From contig OX104130.1 of assembly GCA_944470555.2 (NCBI GenBank), positions 44,983,491 to 45,047,490 on the forward strand: a DNA stretch of 64,000 nucleotides, read 5' to 3'. Shown in pieces: positions 60,118-64,000 of this stretch. Each line of letters opens with the position of its first letter. Positions within the stretch are counted from its first letter, which is position 1. Origin of the DNA: Heterobilharzia americana (lineage: Eukaryota; Platyhelminthes; Trematoda; Strigeidida; Schistosomatidae). Below the pieces are notes generated by a model. The model made no database searches, was not told the DNA's origin, and saw only the letters and a program-made list of their open reading frames with translations. The position numbers were made by a program, and so were the translations under genes.

Positions 60118-60230
60118 ATGTTTTCAACGTGAAAAGGGAAATATTTATCCATTTTAATAATAGATAGTGGCTGGCAGTGGAATCCGAGACGCGCGTTTCG
60201 TCCAGTTTAGGACTCTTCAGATGGAAGTAC
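60118..60230 (-). repeat. Sm-alpha-type SINE fragment, minus orientation
   Basis: Downstream of the hammerhead (minus strand) comes GGATTCCACTGCCAGCCACT and an AT-rich end, matching my memory of the region after the Sm-alpha ribozyme in Schistosoma mansoni. The upstream tRNA-like head is missing. Confidence 0.65.
60176..60228 (-). ncRNA. Hammerhead ribozyme of the Sm-alpha type
   Basis: Minus strand: CTGAAGA (60220-60214), stem II GTCC/GGAC around TAAACT, GAAA, then a very short stem III (ACGCGCGT), then C at the cleavage position. The text after the cut is TCGGATTCCACTGCC. Core position 7 is A instead of U, a tolerated site; all other core bases are intact. Stem I is weakened: the two pairs nearest the core are T-T and C-A mismatches, followed by GGA/TCC pairing. 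Activity is therefore doubtful. The very short stem III is characteristic of schistosome hammerheads. Confidence 0.7.
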
Positions 60231-62491
60231 AAGCAACAACATTTATCTATTTTGGCTATTGCTTGCCTAAAAATTTGAAGGAAAAGAATAAGAAAAGGAG
60301 AAACTAATGGACTAAAATGATTGAAATGACAAGCAAATGGAATGAAATACCTTTTAGTCAAAATGTTTTAACTAGCCTCATGAGCTAATCGCATACACTT
60401 GCTACCCTACATATAAATCATGGTATGCAATGCCGAAATTTTAGTTGTCTTGTCGTGAGGAGTTACTAGTTGATTCTGGTTGCTACTGTTGAAAAGACTG
60501 GTTGTGACTCCGAAACAATGCATCAATAGGGTCACCAATAGTAAAATGTGTTAGCCTTTTTGTTGGGTCTACTCACTTTTTACGTAAATGAAATAAATGT
60601 GCCACTTGAAATCAGTTTTTGTGTTTTAGTCCTCAACTCATAGCAATGCGATACGGATAGCTATTCTATAACTTTAATATTACACTTTTCTGTCATTTAC
60701 TTGAAAATATTTGTTGAATTTCTTTTTTCAGTGATAAGATCGACATTTAAAATTATAACTGATTTATATATGCTTTTTAAATTACAACTTTTATGATAGA
60801 TTCACTCTATTTCGATTCATTTTTGAGTGTCTTGATCATAGGAAAAGAGAAAAGAAGACTGTGACAAAACTGAGAATTTTTTTCGATGAACTCACTCTCT
60901 TGGTTGTGCATCTGTGGATATATATTTGAAGAAATACTAGAATCAAGAATAATTTTTAATCATATGTCAATCAACACTTAATAAGAAGGAAGAAAACTTA
61001 ATATATTTAGGGATTTCGAATAAGAAAATGAGGGACAGTTGCTTGGTAAGGGAAATTATCTAGTGTGACCAGTCTTTCAAGGTGGTCATGCAAAAAGGGT
61101 GATTGGATGTACTTCCCTTGAATGCACCGTGACAGTTAGAATGTTTTGCATTATTGTTGCTTCAGCTATGCCAATATGTCTTATCCTTAATCCTTTCAGA
61201 TGCCCTAGTGGCATTTCTTGCAAGATTTTGAAAGACTGACCAAAATGAGCCAGGTGTTCTGTTATAACTTTAGGTAATGGTGCTTCTTAGTGATAATGAA
61301 TACATTTTACAAGTTGGCACATTGCACTGCCGACATTCCTAGCTCAACAGGAGTGAACTACTATACAGATATTGTTATGCCACGGTGATCTAGTTTGTTC
61401 TTTGCACAATAATGACTGACTTTCTGACGAAATAATTTGATTTTGAGATTATTGGTGTGAAATGTTGCACTTAAGGTAGTTGGGGTCATTGTTACTTTTC
61501 AATCCAAGTTTCAGAAGCGTTCGGTGAAGCTCATAGAATTTACGTTCTTACTCTTAAATTTCGGTAAAATCTGAAGTGCTCAAAAAGGCACATTTTTTGA
61601 TTAAGCAGGAGAGTGAATGTAAATGATTCCTCTTCTTTCTTAAAGTCTCTCCTTTTTGAATATAATTAAACTACCTGTTACAACTAAGCTTTCTTTGAAT
61701 AGATCTTTGGACTGGGTATTTCCATTTCCTCTGAAAATGTTTGATTATATTCAGTAAACGTCCATGAACGCATCTGTAGGAGGACTATTTCGTCCAAGAG
61801 AAAAATTTGACAATTTGCGATCGTATTTAGTCTGAAGTACTTGGAGTTTACTTATAGCAGAGCAGAAGTGTGCGTAGCAACCTCCGGAATACAAGCATAT
61901 TCAGGACACAAAATCTGAAAAAGTGGTCAAGTTTGTGAAATTATTTTCATATGATTAAAAAATTGGTTTAGACTGAAGCAAAGGTTTTCTGTTTCGCATT
62001 TAGGATTCAGGATAGATGAGTTGTAAATAAACCACTGAAACCGACGGGGTATTGATGAATAGACGTTGAAAGTCAGTTCTTTTGAACAACAGTTTCACAG
62101 GCTGGTAATTGAAAAACTAAAAACTGAAATGTGTGGGTGATTGTGAGAAATACGCAAATTTGGGATGTGACTTTGAAATCATCTCCTTTAAATCCTTACT
62201 CTGAACTTTAGAATATTCAGGAAGAATGTTTGGATACAAACTGCTGCATAAATGTCACAGAATTCTTTTTTGTAATTGCAATACGGATGAAAAATATCTT
62301 AGACTACCGTCTGCGGACAAGATGTGATGCGAACTAGGGACTATTTTATTTAAAGCGATTTGTCATAACATCATTGAATGAAAAAACAAACTTTGTACTC
62401 TTTCATATTAGCATGTTTCGAAAAATTGATAGAAGAATGCAACTCACTTTAGTTTGATGAGTGAACCAGAAAGTAATACAAAGATCTGAGT
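60231..62491. other. AT-rich stretch, no gene recognised
   Basis: No open frame of note, tRNA-like block or repeat partner was found. Confidence 0.4.
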
Positions 62492-62686
62492 TTGATTCCA
62501 ATTGTTTCTTTGAATGAAAGTTGGTTCTTTGGAGAAATAATTCAGAATTATCTTGATATGACTACTGACAGCAAATTACGTCCAAAACGTAATCCAGTAA
62601 AAAGTATTGTTCCACTATGTGATGCATATAAAAAATCAAATGGGGCCGGATTCTATCACATTGCTCAGGCTTTGTTCTTATATTAG
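62492..62686 (+). CDS. Possible coding fragment, product unrecognised
   Basis: A 64-codon frame reads SLNESWFFGEIIQNYLDM, RPKRNPVKSIVPLCDAYKKS and NGAGFYHIAQALFLY before a stop. Residue balance is markedly more protein-like than in other frames of this size. An acceptor-like TTTCTTTGAATGAAAG precedes the Trp codon at about 62524, but no good donor follows. It could be an exon, a retrogene scrap or part of an unrecognised transposon. No family recognised. Confidence 0.28.
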   Translation: MIPIVSLNESWFFGEIIQNYLDMTTDSKLRPKRNPVKSIVPLCDAYKKSNGAGFYHIAQALFLY

Positions 62687-63300
62687 TATCACTTAAAGTA
62701 TTCACAAGACTTCTCATCTTGTCACCGTCTGCATCTGACACGATAACGTCATTTGCCAGTTGAATATTATCGGCAGAAAGTCATCAACTTGAATTTTTGC
62801 GCCTTTTGGCACTCGTCAACAAGGCATATCTGCGACTTTGAGCGACGTAATATCCTCTGTGACATTCAAACCTGCGAGGTAAAGTGAGTCTCCTGCGTTT
62901 AATATTATTAAGAGTGTCGTGTGACAAGATCAATCTCCGTAAAGTCACATGACAAGGGTAGATTTCTACAGACGAATCTATGACAAGGTCAAGTCAAAAT
63001 TAAGGCTGGATGATGAAAATCTCTTGACACAGACAGTATATCTGAAAGCTGACTGTAGGCTGTCACAAGTTCACGGGTGGTGGAATACAATGTCTTCGGC
63101 AGAATGTTGCATTTACCCGGCATTGTTCTCACTGAGAAACTATTATTTATCTTCTCAATCGATGGAGTCAAATCCGACGCCAAGTCATGTGATGTAGCTG
63201 GCGCTGGGTGCCAATAAGAGCATCTGTGTTTTGGGGACGATGCAAATGTGTCTTATGCACCCCTTTCAAGTCGAAAACCTGCCTGGTTTTCTCGGGTTTG
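62687..63300. repeat. Repeat-like, GC-richer segment; includes dispersed repeat D, copy 3
   Basis: TTGGCACTCGTCAACAAGGC to about 62890 aligns with the right half of repeat D at 24485-24545. The remainder to about 63300 has higher GC than its flanks and overlapping frames on both strands (62949-63197 +, 62989-63183 -), suggesting former transposon coding, but no motif was recognised. A dyad with GTCGTGTGACAAG and GTCACATGACAAG lies at about 62916-62957. Confidence 0.4.
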
Positions 63301-63509
63301 CTGCCCTTGAATTCCACTTACGCATCTTATGATTATTAAACCTCAAATTTCATACGTGTCAGAACAACTGATTATCTTATAGTCTTGCAAAAAGATTTCT
63401 CGCTTTTCTCTTAGACTGAGACAACCATTGATTGAGACTAGTCCATTTTGTTTTTGCCTTAGGTTTAACATCATAAGTCTAAGTATCCATGTACTGTTAA
63501 CTGTTGGCA

Positions 63510-63510
<1 letters not shown>
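63301..63510. other. AT-rich stretch, nothing seen
   Basis: No feature recognised. Confidence 0.4.

Positions 63511-63558
<48 letters not shown>
63511..63558. repeat. (AT)n microsatellite, about 24 units
   Basis: Uninterrupted AT dinucleotides. The repeat produces artefactual Tyr-Ile frames on both strands. Confidence 0.95.
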
Positions 63559-63564
<6 letters not shown>

Positions 63565-64000
63565 ATTTGAACATAGCTTAAGCAGTTTATTGGAAAACTT
63601 TCGTATCGAAGAAAAGATCATATCGATATCACAGGGAACGATTGATCAAAGCCGCTAGAATTAATATTGAGTTGTTTGTATATATAAAGACTCAGAGATT
63701 GTATCGGAGCAAAAAATGAAAGTTAAAAAACCTTGGGAGGCAAATATATTCCACATGCTTCACGCAAAGAATTACCAGACAGGAATTAGAAAAAATTACA
63801 CTAACATGAAAAATAACTTGAATAAACCTTGATGGCACAGAGATAACTATTAAGCAAAGTAACCAAAATATGGCTGTAAGAATATCACATTTTAAAGAAA
63901 GATCATAATTATCGGTGGTTATCACAGACTGAATTTTTGTTTCTCAATCGGGCTTTAATCACCTAGTAAGCACTGCTTCATTGAAACGCAGCAAATTATC
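63559..64000. other. AT-rich stretch to window end, nothing seen
   Basis: No feature recognised. Confidence 0.4.

Noticed and set aside
63343..63658. Frames rich in Tyr-Ile repeats on both strands
   Set aside because: They are translations of the (AT)n microsatellite at 63511-63558.
1..64000. CRISPR array, bacterial operon, rRNA genes or LTR retrotransposon
   Set aside because: No spaced direct repeats, ribosome-binding patterns, rRNA text or paired LTRs were seen.

Overview
The window is AT-rich eukaryotic nuclear DNA with no long open frames, no bacterial gene layout and no complete intron-containing gene. Several signs point to a blood fluke (Schistosoma or a close relative). Short tRNA-headed repeats carry hammerhead ribozyme cores of the schistosome Sm-alpha type. 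There are many decayed Penelope-like element (PLE) copies, and a full-length-sized RTE-clade (SR2/Perere-type) non-LTR retrotransposon. The species call is inference from repeat content; no host gene was recognised.

Layout. At 1-2275 (+) lies a broken PLE with reverse transcriptase (RT) and GIY-YIG endonuclease remnants that runs off the left edge. At 3936-4136 two copies of a tRNA/hammerhead SINE form a foldback, and one arm keeps an almost intact hammerhead. At 4744-5420 (-) is another PLE RT remnant. More SINE relics lie at 6426, 10526 and 13058. At 17860-18230 (-) is the 3' end of a second RTE-like element with an internal deletion. At 21145-21686 are two copies of a short foldback (MITE-like) element. 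tRNA-derived sequences lie at 29312, 31646 and 48148. At 34030-34970 (+) a PLE endonuclease is followed by a direct/inverted/direct array of its own 3' end, then by a 275-bp segment bounded by inverted repeats. At 36961-38475 (+) is a PLE of the same type as the one at the left edge. At 48590-49990 (-) is the best-preserved PLE, from late RT through endonuclease. At 53082-56310 (-) is the RTE element, whose 5' end is joined to a tRNA-Gly sequence that includes CCA. At 59577-60228 three SINE pieces lie in alternating orientation, the last being a hammerhead.

Protein-coding potential outside mobile elements is slight. Six short open stretches look like possible exons (+ strand 20.05, 23.44, 28.09 and 62.49 kb; - strand 50.5 and 52.7 kb). 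Some have plausible splice sites, but none was recognised and all are low confidence. The rest is AT-rich intergenic or intronic DNA.

How the parts relate. The PLE and RTE copies encode (or once encoded) the enzymes for target-primed reverse transcription. The SINEs are non-autonomous passengers that presumably borrowed such machinery. Every RT examined has lost catalytic residues or reading frame, so the window is a record of past transposition. The points most worth a second look are the tRNA-Gly::RTE junction with encoded CCA, the foldback SINE with a near-complete ribozyme, and the twin foldback elements at 21 kb.
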